Source: Lachnospiraceae bacterium (GTDB lineage: Bacteria > Bacillota > Clostridia > Lachnospirales > Lachnospiraceae). Taken from it: 64,000 nt of DNA. The position numbers and the translations under genes were made by a program. A model generated the notes under the pieces. That model worked only from the letters and a program-made list of their open reading frames with translations. It was not told the origin of the DNA and did no database searches. This document shows, piece by piece, positions 25,309-34,205 of the stretch. The stretch covers positions 182,788 to 246,787 of the forward strand of contig JAKSPC010000001.1 of NCBI GenBank assembly GCA_024405155.1, given 5' to 3'. Position 1 is the first letter of the stretch; each line of letters begins with the position of its first letter.

Positions 25309-26427
25309 ATGAAGAAAGAAAGAAGATCTCCCATTCTGGTGACGCGTTCTTCCCTGGCTCCCTTTGAGGAGTACGAGGAACTGATAAGGAAGCTGTGGGA
25401 CACCCGCTTCATCACCAACATGGGGCCCTATCACGAAGAACTGAAAAAGAGCCTTACTGAAATGTTCGGCAGGGATACGGAACTTTTCGTCAACGGTCAT
25501 ATGGCCCTGGAAATGCTGCTGCAGGCTCTGGATCTTAAGGGAGAAGTGATCACCACGCCCTTTACTTTCGTGTCCACCACCCACGCCATCGTGCGAAACG
25601 GGCTCACTCCCGTGATGTGCGACGTGAAGGAAGAAGACGGCACCATGGATCCGGAAAAGATCGAGGCGCTTATCACGGAAAAGACCTGCGCCATCCTGCC
25701 GGTCCATGTGTACGGACATGTCTGTGATGACGAAAAGATCGAAGCCATTGCGAAAAAACACGGGATCCCCGTGATCTATGACGCGGCGCACGCTTTCGGC
25801 GAAACGGTAAACGGCACGCCCGTGGCCGCCCTGGGCGACGCTTCCATGCTGAGCTTTCATGCCACCAAGGCGTTCAATTCCATTGAAGGCGGCTGTGTGT
25901 GCTTCGATGAAAAGAAACAACCCGGTCTGGCCGACAGGCTGTATAAGCTGAAAAACTTCGGCATCACCGGAAAAGAAAGCATAGAATACGTGGGCGGCAA
26001 TGCCAAGATGAACGAGTTTTCCGCAGCTATGGGTATCGTGAACCTGCGCCATTTCCCGCAGTGGGCGGCGGCCAGAAAGAAAGTCTACGATCGCTACGCG
26101 GAAGATCTTTCCGGCGTAAAGGGCGTGCGCATCCTCAGAAAGCGTGACGATGTCACGTATAACTATGCCTACATGCCTGTGGTACTGGATCCGGCATACT
26201 TTGACCGGGACAAAGTTTATGACACCATGGTGGCAGACGGCATCTGCCCCCGGAAGTACTTCTATCCGCTGGTAAACGACTGCGAGTGCTACCGCGGTGT
26301 GCTTCCGGCAGCAGAAACGGAAACCCCCGTGGCATATCGTCTTTCCAAAACGGTGCTCACCCTGCCTATTTATCCGGATCTTCCATTGGAAACCGTGGAC
26401 GAGATCTGCGGATATTTCGAGAAATAA
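25309..26427 (+). CDS. DegT/DnrJ/EryC1/StrS-family PLP aminotransferase (sugar aminotransferase)
   Basis: ATG 25309 follows AAAGAGG; the product has 372 residues. The PLP lysine is K187 in LSFHATKAFNSIEGG, with VYGHVCDDEKIEAIAKKHGIPVIYDAAHAFGE supplying the cofactor-binding Asp and His. The FHATK...EGG form and the N-terminal NMGPYHEEL resemble enzymes that aminate C4 of dTDP-4-keto-6-deoxyglucose (VioA/DesI type). With rmlA and rmlB upstream this suggests a dTDP-4-amino-4,6-dideoxyhexose; the position specificity is inference. Confidence 0.87.
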   Translation: MKKERRSPILVTRSSLAPFEEYEELIRKLWDTRFITNMGPYHEELKKSLTEMFGRDTELFVNGHMALEMLLQALDLKGEVITTPFTFVSTTHAIVRNGLTPVMCDVKEEDGTMDPEKIEALITEKTCAILPVHVYGHVCDDEKIEAIAKKHGIPVIYDAAHAFGETVNGTPVAALGDASMLSFHATKAFNSIEGGCVCFDEKKQPGLADRLYKLKNFGITGKESIEYVGGNAKMNEFSAAMGIVNLRHFPQWAAARKKVYDRYAEDLSGVKGVRILRKRDDVTYNYAYMPVVLDPAYFDRDKVYDTMVADGICPRKYFYPLVNDCECYRGVLPAAETETPVAYRLSKTVLTLPIYPDLPLETVDEICGYFEK

Positions 26428-26453
26428 AGCAGGATCCGCCAGGGATTTTTTTG

Positions 26454-26482
26454 TTGAAATCCTCATTTTTTTATGGTAAAAT
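26454..26482 (+). promoter_or_regulatory. Promoter of the secDF-tgt-yajC-ddl operon
   Basis: TTGAAA at 26454-26459, 17-bp spacing, and TAAAAT at 26477-26482 with an upstream TG (extended -10). The start site would be near 26489. Confidence 0.75.
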
Positions 26483-26563
26483 TCATTAGCTTGCGGGTGT
26501 ATGCCCGTACTTTGTGTCGCAAAAAACACAAGGAACATAATTGATCCATAAGGAGCAGTCGAA

Positions 26564-28747
26564 ATGAAACAGTGGAGTAAAGTAAAATCAGTGATCGTAC
26601 TGCTGCTCATCCTGGCGGCCACGGTATTCGTGGTATGGCAGGGAGCCAGCACGATGGAAAACATCCCGCTTGGTCTTGACCTGAACGGCGGTGTCAGCAT
26701 CACCTATCAGACATCTGAAGCGAATCCTTCAGCACAGGACATGTCCGATACGATCTACAAGCTTCAGAAGAGAGCGGAGAACTACTCGACCGAAGCCAGC
26801 GTGTACCAGGAAGGTGCCAATCGTATCAACATCGACATCCCCGGCGTTTCCAACGCGGATGAGATCCTGGAAGAGCTGGGCAAACCCGGTTCCCTTCAGT
26901 TCATGGAAGGAACTTATGATGCCGACGGCAATCTGACTGATCTTTCCAGCGTGGTCCTTACCGGTACCGACGTTAAGGATGCCGGTGTTTACAAGAACGA
27001 AGGACAGAACGGTGCAGCAGACAGCTATGAGGTATCTCTTGTCCTTACTGATGAAGGCGCAAAGAAGTTTGCCGATGCCACCACCAGAAACGTAGGAAAG
27101 CCCATCTACATCATTTATGATGATCAGGTCGTATCCTATCCCACCGTTAACGAGCCCATCACCGGCGGCCAGGCAGTCATTACCGGAAACTTCGATATTG
27201 ACGAGGCACAGAACCTTGCTTCCACCATCCGTCTGGGTGCACTGAAGCTGGAACTTACCGAGCTCCGTTCCAATACCGTAGGCGCGCGTCTTGGTGAGAC
27301 CGCCATTTCCACCTCCATTAAAGCCGCTGTCGTGGGACTTATTATTATCTTCGTCCTCATGATCGTGCTTTACCGTCTGGCAGGCGTGGCAGCAAGTATC
27401 GCTCTTGCCATGTACACCGGACTGATTCTTATCTTCCTTCAGAGAGATGCCTTCAACGTTACCCTTACCTTAAGCGGTATCGCAGGTATCATCCTTTCCA
27501 TCGGTATGGCAGTGGATGCCAACGTGATCATCTTCACCCGTATCCAGGAGGAGCTGGGACTGCAGAAGTCTGTGGGTGAGGCCATTGAGGCAGGTTTCCA
27601 CAAGGCTCTGTCCGCCATCCTGGACGGCAATATCACCACCCTTATCGCAGCCGGTGTTCTGTATCTCATGGGTTCCGGTACCGTAAAGGGATTCGCCACC
27701 ACTCTGGCACTTGGTATCGTAGTCTCCATGCTGACCGCTCTGTTCATCACCAGATGGATACTTAACTGCTTCTACGGTCTGGGCGTTAACACCGCCAAGG
27801 CATTCGGCACCAAGAAGCCCGTGGAAAAGGCACTTGCCATTTCAAAGAACAAAAAGGTGTTCTACGCCATCTCCGGCGCAGTGATCGCCATCGGTCTCAT
27901 CTTCGGCATCTTCCATGCCGCAAAGGATGGTTCCGCCTTCAGCTACGGCCTTGATTTCGCAGGCGGCACCACCACCAACGTTACCTTTAACGAAGACATG
28001 CCTCTGGAAAAGATCCAGTCCGACGTGATCCCCGTAGTGGTATCCGCCACCGGTGACCAGTCACCTCAGGTATCCAAGGTTTCCGGCACCAACGAGGTAC
28101 TGATCCGTACCAAGTCCCTGAATCAGGAGCAGAGAGCCGCTCTGGACGACGCTCTGGCCGAGAAGTTCGGCGCAGATAAGGAACTGATCACTGCCGAGAA
28201 TATTTCCGGTGCCATTTCCGCAGAAATGAAGCGTGACGCTCTGGTTGCCCTTGCGGTGGCCGTGGTGCTGATGCTTCTCTACATCTGGTTCCGTTTCAAG
28301 GAGTTCGCCTTCGCGGCATCCGCAGTACTTGCCCTGGTACACGATGTATGCGTCATGCTGACCTTCTACATCCTGTTCCGCTGGAGCGTGGGTTCTACCT
28401 TCATCGCCTGCATCCTTACCATCGTAGGTTACTCCATCAACGCTACCATCGTTATCTTCGACCGTATCCGTGAGAACAAGGCACTCCATGCCAACATGAG
28501 CCCGGCGAAGCTGGTGGACCTTTCCGTGACCGAGACGCTGTCCCGTTCCCTGTTCACCTCCCTTACCACCTTCATCATGGTATTCGTGCTTTACATCCTG
28601 GGCGTAAGCTCCGTACGTGAGTTTGCACTTCCTCTCATGATCGGTATCGTGGCAGGCTGCTACTCATCCGTATGCGTGACCGGCAACCTCTGGCAGCTCC
28701 TTGCCGCAAAGATCGCGGGAAAGAAGTCCGCAACGAAGAAAAAGTAA
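26564..28747 (+). CDS. secDF: Protein translocase subunits SecD and SecF, fused
   Basis: This 727-residue protein joins SecD (residues 1 to about 400) and SecF in one chain, as in many Firmicutes. SecD motifs are LGLDLNGGVSITYQ and GGQAVITGNFDIDEAQNLASTIRLGALKLEL; SecF has YGLDFAGGTTTNV and the membrane block around TIVGYSINATIVIFDRIRENK. About twelve membrane helices and two outward domains are evident. It uses proton motive force to help SecYEG finish export. It starts the operon with tgt, yajC and ddl. Confidence 0.96.
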   Translation: MKQWSKVKSVIVLLLILAATVFVVWQGASTMENIPLGLDLNGGVSITYQTSEANPSAQDMSDTIYKLQKRAENYSTEASVYQEGANRINIDIPGVSNADEILEELGKPGSLQFMEGTYDADGNLTDLSSVVLTGTDVKDAGVYKNEGQNGAADSYEVSLVLTDEGAKKFADATTRNVGKPIYIIYDDQVVSYPTVNEPITGGQAVITGNFDIDEAQNLASTIRLGALKLELTELRSNTVGARLGETAISTSIKAAVVGLIIIFVLMIVLYRLAGVAASIALAMYTGLILIFLQRDAFNVTLTLSGIAGIILSIGMAVDANVIIFTRIQEELGLQKSVGEAIEAGFHKALSAILDGNITTLIAAGVLYLMGSGTVKGFATTLALGIVVSMLTALFITRWILNCFYGLGVNTAKAFGTKKPVEKALAISKNKKVFYAISGAVIAIGLIFGIFHAAKDGSAFSYGLDFAGGTTTNVTFNEDMPLEKIQSDVIPVVVSATGDQSPQVSKVSGTNEVLIRTKSLNQEQRAALDDALAEKFGADKELITAENISGAISAEMKRDALVALAVAVVLMLLYIWFRFKEFAFAASAVLALVHDVCVMLTFYILFRWSVGSTFIACILTIVGYSINATIVIFDRIRENKALHANMSPAKLVDLSVTETLSRSLFTSLTTFIMVFVLYILGVSSVREFALPLMIGIVAGCYSSVCVTGNLWQLLAAKIAGKKSATKKK

Positions 28748-28750
28748 TTT

Positions 28751-29890
28751 ATGAAATATGAGATCGTGGCCAGATGCGGCCACGCAAAATCGGCACACAT
28801 GGAAACGGTCCACGGGACCATTGAGACTCCGGTCTTCATGAACGTGGGCACGGTGGGTGCCATCAAGGGAGCCGTATCCACGGCAGACCTCCGCGAGATC
28901 GGCACGCAGGTGGAACTTTCCAATACCTACCACCTGCACGTGCGGACCGGAGACAAGCTCATAAAAGAATACGGCGGCCTGCACAAGTTCATGAACTGGG
29001 ACAGGCCCATCCTTACGGATTCCGGGGGCTTCCAGGTGTTTTCCCTGGCAGGCCTCAGAAAGATCAAAGAAGAAGGCGTCACGTTTGCATCGCATATCGA
29101 CGGTCACAAGATCTTCATGGGACCGGAGGAGAGCATGCAGATCCAGTCCAATCTGGGGTCCACCATCGCCATGGCCTTCGATGAATGCCCGCCGGCACTT
29201 GCCGAACGGAAATACATCGAAAACAGCGTGGCACGTACCACCAGATGGCTGAAGCGCTGCAAGGCCGAGATGGCAAGACTCAACAGCCTGCCGGATACGG
29301 TGAATAAGGAACAGCTTCTGTTCGGCATCAACCAGGGCGGCATCCAGAATGACATCCGCATGGCCCATGCCGATGAGATCTCCGCACTTTCCCTGGACGG
29401 CTATGCCGTAGGGGGTCTTGCCGTGGGAGAGTCTCATGAACAGATGTATGACGTGCTGGACCACGTGGTCCCGCATCTGCCGGAGAATAAGCCCACATAT
29501 CTGATGGGCGTGGGGACTCCCTTGAATATCATTGAGGGAGTGTACCGGGGGATCGACTTTTTCGACTGCGTCTATCCTTCCCGGAACGGCCGGCACGGAC
29601 ACGTCTACACCCACCACGGAAAGCTGAATCTGTTCAACAAACAGTATGAGCTGGATAAAAGCCCCATTGAGGAAGGGTGTCAGTGCCCCGCCTGCAGGGA
29701 TTATTCCAGAGCATATATCAGACATCTCCTGAAAGCCGGAGAAATGCTGGGATTAAGGCTTTGCGTAACACACAACCTGTACTTCTACAATCATCTGATG
29801 GAGGAGATCCGTTCTTCCATCCGAAACGGTACTTTTGAGGCGTACAGGAAGGAAATGACAGAAAACCTGACTACAGACAAGGAGAATTAA
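28751..29890 (+). CDS. tgt: tRNA-guanine transglycosylase
   Basis: This 379-residue enzyme shows the Tgt signatures LTDSGGFQVFSLAGLRKI, INQGGIQNDIRM, GGLAVGESHEQM, the nucleophile Asp in FFDCVYPSRNGRHGHVYT, and the zinc site CQCPACRDYS with the later His in CVTHNLYFY. It inserts preQ1 at the wobble base of tRNAs with GUN anticodons. It follows secDF by 3 bases, and yajC follows by 1 base. Confidence 0.96.
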   Translation: MKYEIVARCGHAKSAHMETVHGTIETPVFMNVGTVGAIKGAVSTADLREIGTQVELSNTYHLHVRTGDKLIKEYGGLHKFMNWDRPILTDSGGFQVFSLAGLRKIKEEGVTFASHIDGHKIFMGPEESMQIQSNLGSTIAMAFDECPPALAERKYIENSVARTTRWLKRCKAEMARLNSLPDTVNKEQLLFGINQGGIQNDIRMAHADEISALSLDGYAVGGLAVGESHEQMYDVLDHVVPHLPENKPTYLMGVGTPLNIIEGVYRGIDFFDCVYPSRNGRHGHVYTHHGKLNLFNKQYELDKSPIEEGCQCPACRDYSRAYIRHLLKAGEMLGLRLCVTHNLYFYNHLMEEIRSSIRNGTFEAYRKEMTENLTTDKEN

Positions 29891-29891
29891 A

Positions 29892-30251
29892 ATGGGAACA
29901 ACAACAATCGTAATCTATGTGATCTTCCTCATCGGTCTTTTCTACTTCATGATCATTCGTCCCCAGAAGAAGGAGAAGAAGAGAGCAGAAGACATGTACT
30001 CCAGCATGGCCATCGGCGACTATGTGGTCACCACCAGCGGAATGTATGGTCAGCTCGTTGACATCACCAACGACATGGTCATCGTGGAGTTCGGTTCCAA
30101 GCATTGCCGTATCCCCATGTTAAAGAGTGCCATTGCACGTATCGAGAAGGCTGACGCACTTACCAAGGGCGTGGCAGGCACCGATGCAGGCGACGGCAGC
30201 GCCGTGGCAAAAGAAGCATCCAAGGACATCCCCACCGGAGAAGCAAAGTAA
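29892..30251 (+). CDS. yajC: Preprotein translocase subunit YajC
   Basis: This 119-residue protein has one N-terminal membrane helix (IVIYVIFLIGLFYFMIIRPQKKEKKR), the family's RPQKK boundary and a small cytoplasmic domain: MAIGDYVVTTSGMYGQLVDI, IVEFGSKHCRIPMLKSAIARI. YajC associates with SecDF, whose gene lies in the same operon. The C-terminus is an alanine-rich tail. Confidence 0.94.
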   Translation: MGTTTIVIYVIFLIGLFYFMIIRPQKKEKKRAEDMYSSMAIGDYVVTTSGMYGQLVDITNDMVIVEFGSKHCRIPMLKSAIARIEKADALTKGVAGTDAGDGSAVAKEASKDIPTGEAK

Positions 30252-30253
30252 TT

Positions 30254-31318
30254 ATGGATAAGTTGACGTTAGCAATCATATTCGGCGGCGTTTCCAGCGA
30301 ACATGAAGTATCCTGCATGTCCGTCGTCAATGTGGTGAAGTCCATCGATACCGGAAAGTATGAGCCCTTTCTCATCGGTATTACGAAAAAGGGCCGCTGG
30401 GTATACGTGGATGACATCAGTTACGTAGTGGACGGTACCTGGGAGGAGAGCGACATTTCCGCGGAACTGAGCCCCGACGCCTCCAAAAAGTGCGTGATCC
30501 TTACCACTGCGGACGGAGAAGTGGACGATGTCTTCATCGATGTGGCCTGGCCCGTGCTGCACGGAAAGAACGGAGAGGACGGCACCATCCAGGGACTTCT
30601 GGAACTGGCGCAGATCCCCTATGTGGGATGCGGCGTGCTGGCTTCGGCTGTCAGCATGGACAAGTTCTTCACCAAAGTCATCGTGGCGGAGAAAAGTATC
30701 CATCAGGCAGATTTCGTGGGATTCAACGAATATGAGTTCCGCAGAGATCCGGAAGAGATCTGTGACCGGGTGGAAGCAAAGCTTTCTTATCCCGTTTTCG
30801 TAAAGCCTTCCAATGCGGGTTCTTCCTGCGGCGCCTCCAAGGCATGTGACAGGAAACAGCTTGCGGAAAGCATAAAGGAAGCCGCAAAGATCGACAGTAA
30901 GATCCTGGTGGAGGAGTTCATCAAAGGACGTGAGGTGGAATGCTCCGTGCTTGGCGGAGGCTGCGAGAAAGTGGAAGTGGCAGGCCCCGGAGAGATCCTT
31001 TCCGCGGAAGAGACCTACACCTACGAAGCCAAGTACTTTAACCCCCAGTCCGTGGAGGTTACCGATCCGGATATCCCGGAGGAAAAGAAAGAAGAGATCC
31101 GTCACATGGCGCGTACCATTTTTAACGCCGTGGACGGCTGCGGTCTTTCCCGGGTGGACTTCTTCCTCAAAGAAGACGGAGAGGTGATCTTTAACGAGAT
31201 CAACACCATGCCGGGCTTTACCGCCATCAGCATGTATCCCAAGCTCTGGGAGCACGCCGGCATGACGCCCCGGGAACTGTCCGAAAGACTCATCTCCCTG
31301 GCGTTCAAACGAAAATAA
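30254..31318 (+). CDS. ddl: D-alanine--D-alanine ligase
   Basis: This 354-residue ATP-grasp enzyme has the Ddl N-terminus LTLAIIFGGVSSEHEVSCMS, then VLHGKNGEDGTIQGLLELAQIPYVGCGVLASAVSMDK, PVFVKPSNAGSSCGASKA, and FNEINTMPGFTAISMYPKLWEHAG. It joins two D-alanines for peptidoglycan precursors in the cytoplasm. The gene begins 2 bases after yajC and ends in a strong terminator. Confidence 0.96.
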   Translation: MDKLTLAIIFGGVSSEHEVSCMSVVNVVKSIDTGKYEPFLIGITKKGRWVYVDDISYVVDGTWEESDISAELSPDASKKCVILTTADGEVDDVFIDVAWPVLHGKNGEDGTIQGLLELAQIPYVGCGVLASAVSMDKFFTKVIVAEKSIHQADFVGFNEYEFRRDPEEICDRVEAKLSYPVFVKPSNAGSSCGASKACDRKQLAESIKEAAKIDSKILVEEFIKGREVECSVLGGGCEKVEVAGPGEILSAEETYTYEAKYFNPQSVEVTDPDIPEEKKEEIRHMARTIFNAVDGCGLSRVDFFLKEDGEVIFNEINTMPGFTAISMYPKLWEHAGMTPRELSERLISLAFKRK

Positions 31319-31331
31319 AATACTGTGCATG

Positions 31332-31362
31332 AAAAAAGTTCCCGAAGACCGGGAACTTTTTT
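31332..31362. terminator. Bidirectional-type terminator after ddl
   Basis: AAAAAAGTTCCC at 31332-31343 pairs perfectly with GGGAACTTTTTT at 31351-31362; the T-run is part of the stem. Confidence 0.9.
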
Positions 31363-31368
31363 GTGGTT

Positions 31369-31400
31369 ACAGAAATGTCTGTTCACAGAAATGTCTGTTC
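31369..31400. promoter_or_regulatory. Tandem duplicated palindromic operator candidate
   Basis: ACAGAAATGTCTGTTC occurs twice head to tail with no gap (31369-31384, 31385-31400). Each copy has the dyad ACAGA-4-TCTGT. It lies about 20 bases upstream of the promoter candidate for the ABC permease genes and could bind a regulator. Confidence 0.5.
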
Positions 31401-31421
31401 TGCATCTCAAGTGAATTCAGC

Positions 31422-31450
31422 TTGCTTTTTTTAAAAACATATGGAATAAT
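31422..31450 (+). promoter_or_regulatory. Candidate promoter of the ABC permease operon
   Basis: TTGCTT at 31422-31427 and AATAAT at 31445-31450 are 17 bp apart. A dyad GTGAATT (31411-31417) with AATTCAC (31448-31454) brackets the promoter. Confidence 0.45.
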
Positions 31451-31513
31451 TCACTTATATAGTTCCGGAATTTGAAGCTTTTTGACTGTTTTGCACAAAT
31501 TCAAGGAGGGAGT

Positions 31514-32434
31514 ATGGACAAAAGCAAGAAAGCCAAAAAACCATTGACAAAAGCCCGCGTCATCGAGCTCATTCAGTCCTATCTGATGATCTCCTATAAG
31601 ACGATCGGCATCATCGTATTCGTGTTCCTGCCGCTGTGCTGGATCTTAAGGTTCTGTGTCTACAAGTATAAGGGATACGGCACCATGAAGTTCGTGGGAC
31701 TTTACCAGTTCCAGAGGGCGTTCCAGGATGAGGTCTACTGGCAGTCCGTAAAGAACACCTTTGTGTTTGCCACGGTAAAGCTCTGTTTTGAGATCCCCAT
31801 CGCACTGGTAACGGCGTTCCTGCTTTCGAAGAAGTTACGGGCCCGCAATTTCTTCCGTGCCCTTTATTTCCTTCCCACGCTTCTTCCTACAGCCATTATC
31901 GGCGTTATTTTCACCTACCTGTTCGCACACCAGGGCGGCGCCATCAACGAGCTTCTGAAGGCTGTCGGCATGCAGCCGGTGGAGTGGTTCCGTTACGGAA
32001 ACACCGCCATGGCCATGCTGATCATCGCTTCCGTGTGGTGCAACTTCGGTACCAACATGCTGTTCTTCATGACAGGTATCGGAAATATCGATCCTACCCT
32101 GTATGAGGCGGCCACGGTGGACGGTGCCACGAACGCGAAGCAGTTTTTCAGCATTACGATCCCTCTGCTGGGACCGGTAATGCAGATGGTGCTGATGAAT
32201 GCGTTCCTGGGGTCTCTGAAAGTTACCGAGCTCGTTCTTACCCTGACGAGCGGGCGGCCCAATCACGAAACGGAGGTTATGATGACGCAGATCTACTCCA
32301 AGTTCTTCAGCAGTACCGGCGCGAAGGACTACGGGTATGCGGCAGCACTTACCGTGATCACCGCCGTGATCCTGGGATTCTTCACCATTATCTATCTGAA
32401 GACGACTAAGAAGTCGGCTGCAGTGCTGGATTAA
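31514..32434 (+). CDS. Carbohydrate ABC transporter permease (MalF/UgpA type)
   Basis: ATG 31514 follows AGGAGG at 31504-31509, giving 306 residues with six membrane helices. The EAA loop, where the ATPase docks, reads YEAATVDGATNAKQFFSITIPLLGP. An N-terminal basic stretch precedes the first helix. It pairs with the next gene as the two membrane subunits of a sugar or polyol importer. No ATPase or substrate-binding protein gene lies in the window; in many Firmicutes a shared MsmK-type ATPase serves such systems. Confidence 0.92.
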   Translation: MDKSKKAKKPLTKARVIELIQSYLMISYKTIGIIVFVFLPLCWILRFCVYKYKGYGTMKFVGLYQFQRAFQDEVYWQSVKNTFVFATVKLCFEIPIALVTAFLLSKKLRARNFFRALYFLPTLLPTAIIGVIFTYLFAHQGGAINELLKAVGMQPVEWFRYGNTAMAMLIIASVWCNFGTNMLFFMTGIGNIDPTLYEAATVDGATNAKQFFSITIPLLGPVMQMVLMNAFLGSLKVTELVLTLTSGRPNHETEVMMTQIYSKFFSSTGAKDYGYAAALTVITAVILGFFTIIYLKTTKKSAAVLD

Positions 32435-32446
32435 GGAGGTGCGGAT

Positions 32447-33313
32447 ATGAAAAACATCTCAACAGTGGAAAAAGTCGTCATTTATGCACTTCTTGTCATT
32501 ATCAGCGTTATCGTTCTGATACCGCTGGCTTACACATTCTCCGCATCTTTCAAGTCGAACCAGGAGATCCTTGCAGGCGGCATCAATCTGATCCCCAGGC
32601 AGTTTACGGTGGAGGGCTATAAAGAAGTCTGGAACATGGCCGGAAAAACGCTGAAGGACAAGGTCACTTTCGCGGATTATGCCTGGAACAGTATAAAGAT
32701 CTGTACACTGACCACTATTCTTTCCGTGGTATCCACCTCCATGGCTTCCTACTGCTTCAGCCGCGGCAACTTCCCCGGAAGAAAGTTCCTGTACGGATTC
32801 TTCCTTGCCACCATGTTTATCGCGGCAGGCTCCATCACCATGTATCCTCAGCTGCAGATCACTTCCAAGCTGGGCATGAACAACTGGTGGGGCGTTGCCA
32901 TCATCGAATCCGTGGGTGCTTCGGCGTCGAACCTGTTTCTGACGCTCGGCTATCTGCGCACCATTCCGAAGGAAATGGACGAATCGGCAAAGATCGACGG
33001 CTGTACTTTCTTCGGCACCTACTGGAGGATCATCATGCCGCTGTCCATTCCCATCCTGGGCACGCTGGCGCTCCTTAAGTTCAAGGGCTCCTGGAACTCC
33101 TTCCTGATGCCCAGACTGATGCTTGCTTCCGATCCCACCGAGATGACGCTGGTGGTTGCCGTTTACAACCTGGCAAAGGGAAAGGGGACTGCTACGGCCT
33201 ACAACATCATGATGGCGGGCTCCGTACTTTCCATCCTTCCCATCATGATCGTGTTCGTCCTGATGAACCGTACGTTCATCGAGGGCATCACACAGGGTGC
33301 AGTAAAGGGTTAA
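32447..33313 (+). CDS. Carbohydrate ABC transporter permease (MalG/UgpE type)
   Basis: This 288-residue permease has six membrane helices, N-terminal VVIYALLVIISVIVLIPLAYTFSASFKSN, and the EAA motif DESAKIDGCTFFGTYWRIIMPLSIPILG. The C-terminus NRTFIEGITQGAVKG is typical of the UgpE/LplC branch. It starts 12 bases after the first permease with an AAGGAGG site. Together they form the importer's channel. Confidence 0.92.
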   Translation: MKNISTVEKVVIYALLVIISVIVLIPLAYTFSASFKSNQEILAGGINLIPRQFTVEGYKEVWNMAGKTLKDKVTFADYAWNSIKICTLTTILSVVSTSMASYCFSRGNFPGRKFLYGFFLATMFIAAGSITMYPQLQITSKLGMNNWWGVAIIESVGASASNLFLTLGYLRTIPKEMDESAKIDGCTFFGTYWRIIMPLSIPILGTLALLKFKGSWNSFLMPRLMLASDPTEMTLVVAVYNLAKGKGTATAYNIMMAGSVLSILPIMIVFVLMNRTFIEGITQGAVKG

Positions 33314-33326
33314 AAGAGGTTCTGCA

Positions 33327-34205
33327 ATGTCGTTTCTGAATAAAAACGCAGATACGAAAAACTATAAGCAGGAGAAGCCGGAAGGTCTCCTGCTTGTTCT
33401 TTTGACTGTCTGGAGAGAATTAAGGTCTCTCATTCTTCTGAATTTCAATATGGATGCCTTTGTCGTCATTCCCACCACGCTTATCATGGGATTTTATCTG
33501 GAATGGCCAAAGGTGCTGCTCATCATTCTTGCCGTTCTTTCTGCCGTGTCGCTCCTTGCCATCCCGGCAGCACTCACGGCGGCAAACCGTATCACGGTAT
33601 CCATGGTGCGGGATGAGAATTTTTACCTGAACCGCGATTTCTGGCGCATGATCCCGGAATACTTTTTCAAGGCACTTCTGGGGGCTTTATTTTACGGCGG
33701 CATCCTCACGCTTCTGGTCCTTTCCGGAATGAGCGCCTGGCAGATGTTCGGCCCCAGCACGCTGTTTTATATCGTGCTGGCGGTGGAACTGAGCGTGGGA
33801 CTTGTGATCTTTACCGCAAGCCTCTATTTCTGGACCATGCTGGGACTTATCGACCTGCCTTTAAAGCCCATCATCAAAAACTCCCTCCTTATCGTGCCGC
33901 TGTGCTGGAAGAGGAGCCTTCTGGCACTGTTCGCCGTGCTCTTTGTGACGATCTTCCTGTCCTGTTTTACCATCAGCACGGCAATGTTCCTTCTGGGACT
34001 CATCTTCCTTTCCATCGGCATCCTTTCCGTAAATTTTGCCACCTATCCGGCTATCAAACGGCTGGTGATCCTCAGAGAGTCACCCAAAAAGAAACCGGAT
34101 GAAGTGGTGCTTCGCTTCGGCGAAAAACTGACCTGGAACGACGCGGAGGTGGGGGCTTTGCAGTCAGCGGAAAAAACAGAGAAAAAAGAAAGGCAAAGAC
34201 TATGA
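33327..34205 (+). CDS. DUF624 (YesL-like) membrane protein
   Basis: This 292-residue protein has about six hydrophobic segments and motifs of the DUF624 family, which accompanies carbohydrate ABC permeases in Firmicutes: LTVWRELRSLILLNFN, LLAIPAALTAANRITVSMVRDENFYLNRDFWRMIPEYF, and the final NFATYPAIKRL. Its role is unknown; association with the permease pair suggests a regulatory or accessory part. The C-terminal 50 residues are charged and cytoplasmic. It overlaps the next gene by 4 bases. Confidence 0.8.
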   Translation: MSFLNKNADTKNYKQEKPEGLLLVLLTVWRELRSLILLNFNMDAFVVIPTTLIMGFYLEWPKVLLIILAVLSAVSLLAIPAALTAANRITVSMVRDENFYLNRDFWRMIPEYFFKALLGALFYGGILTLLVLSGMSAWQMFGPSTLFYIVLAVELSVGLVIFTASLYFWTMLGLIDLPLKPIIKNSLLIVPLCWKRSLLALFAVLFVTIFLSCFTISTAMFLLGLIFLSIGILSVNFATYPAIKRLVILRESPKKKPDEVVLRFGEKLTWNDAEVGALQSAEKTEKKERQRL

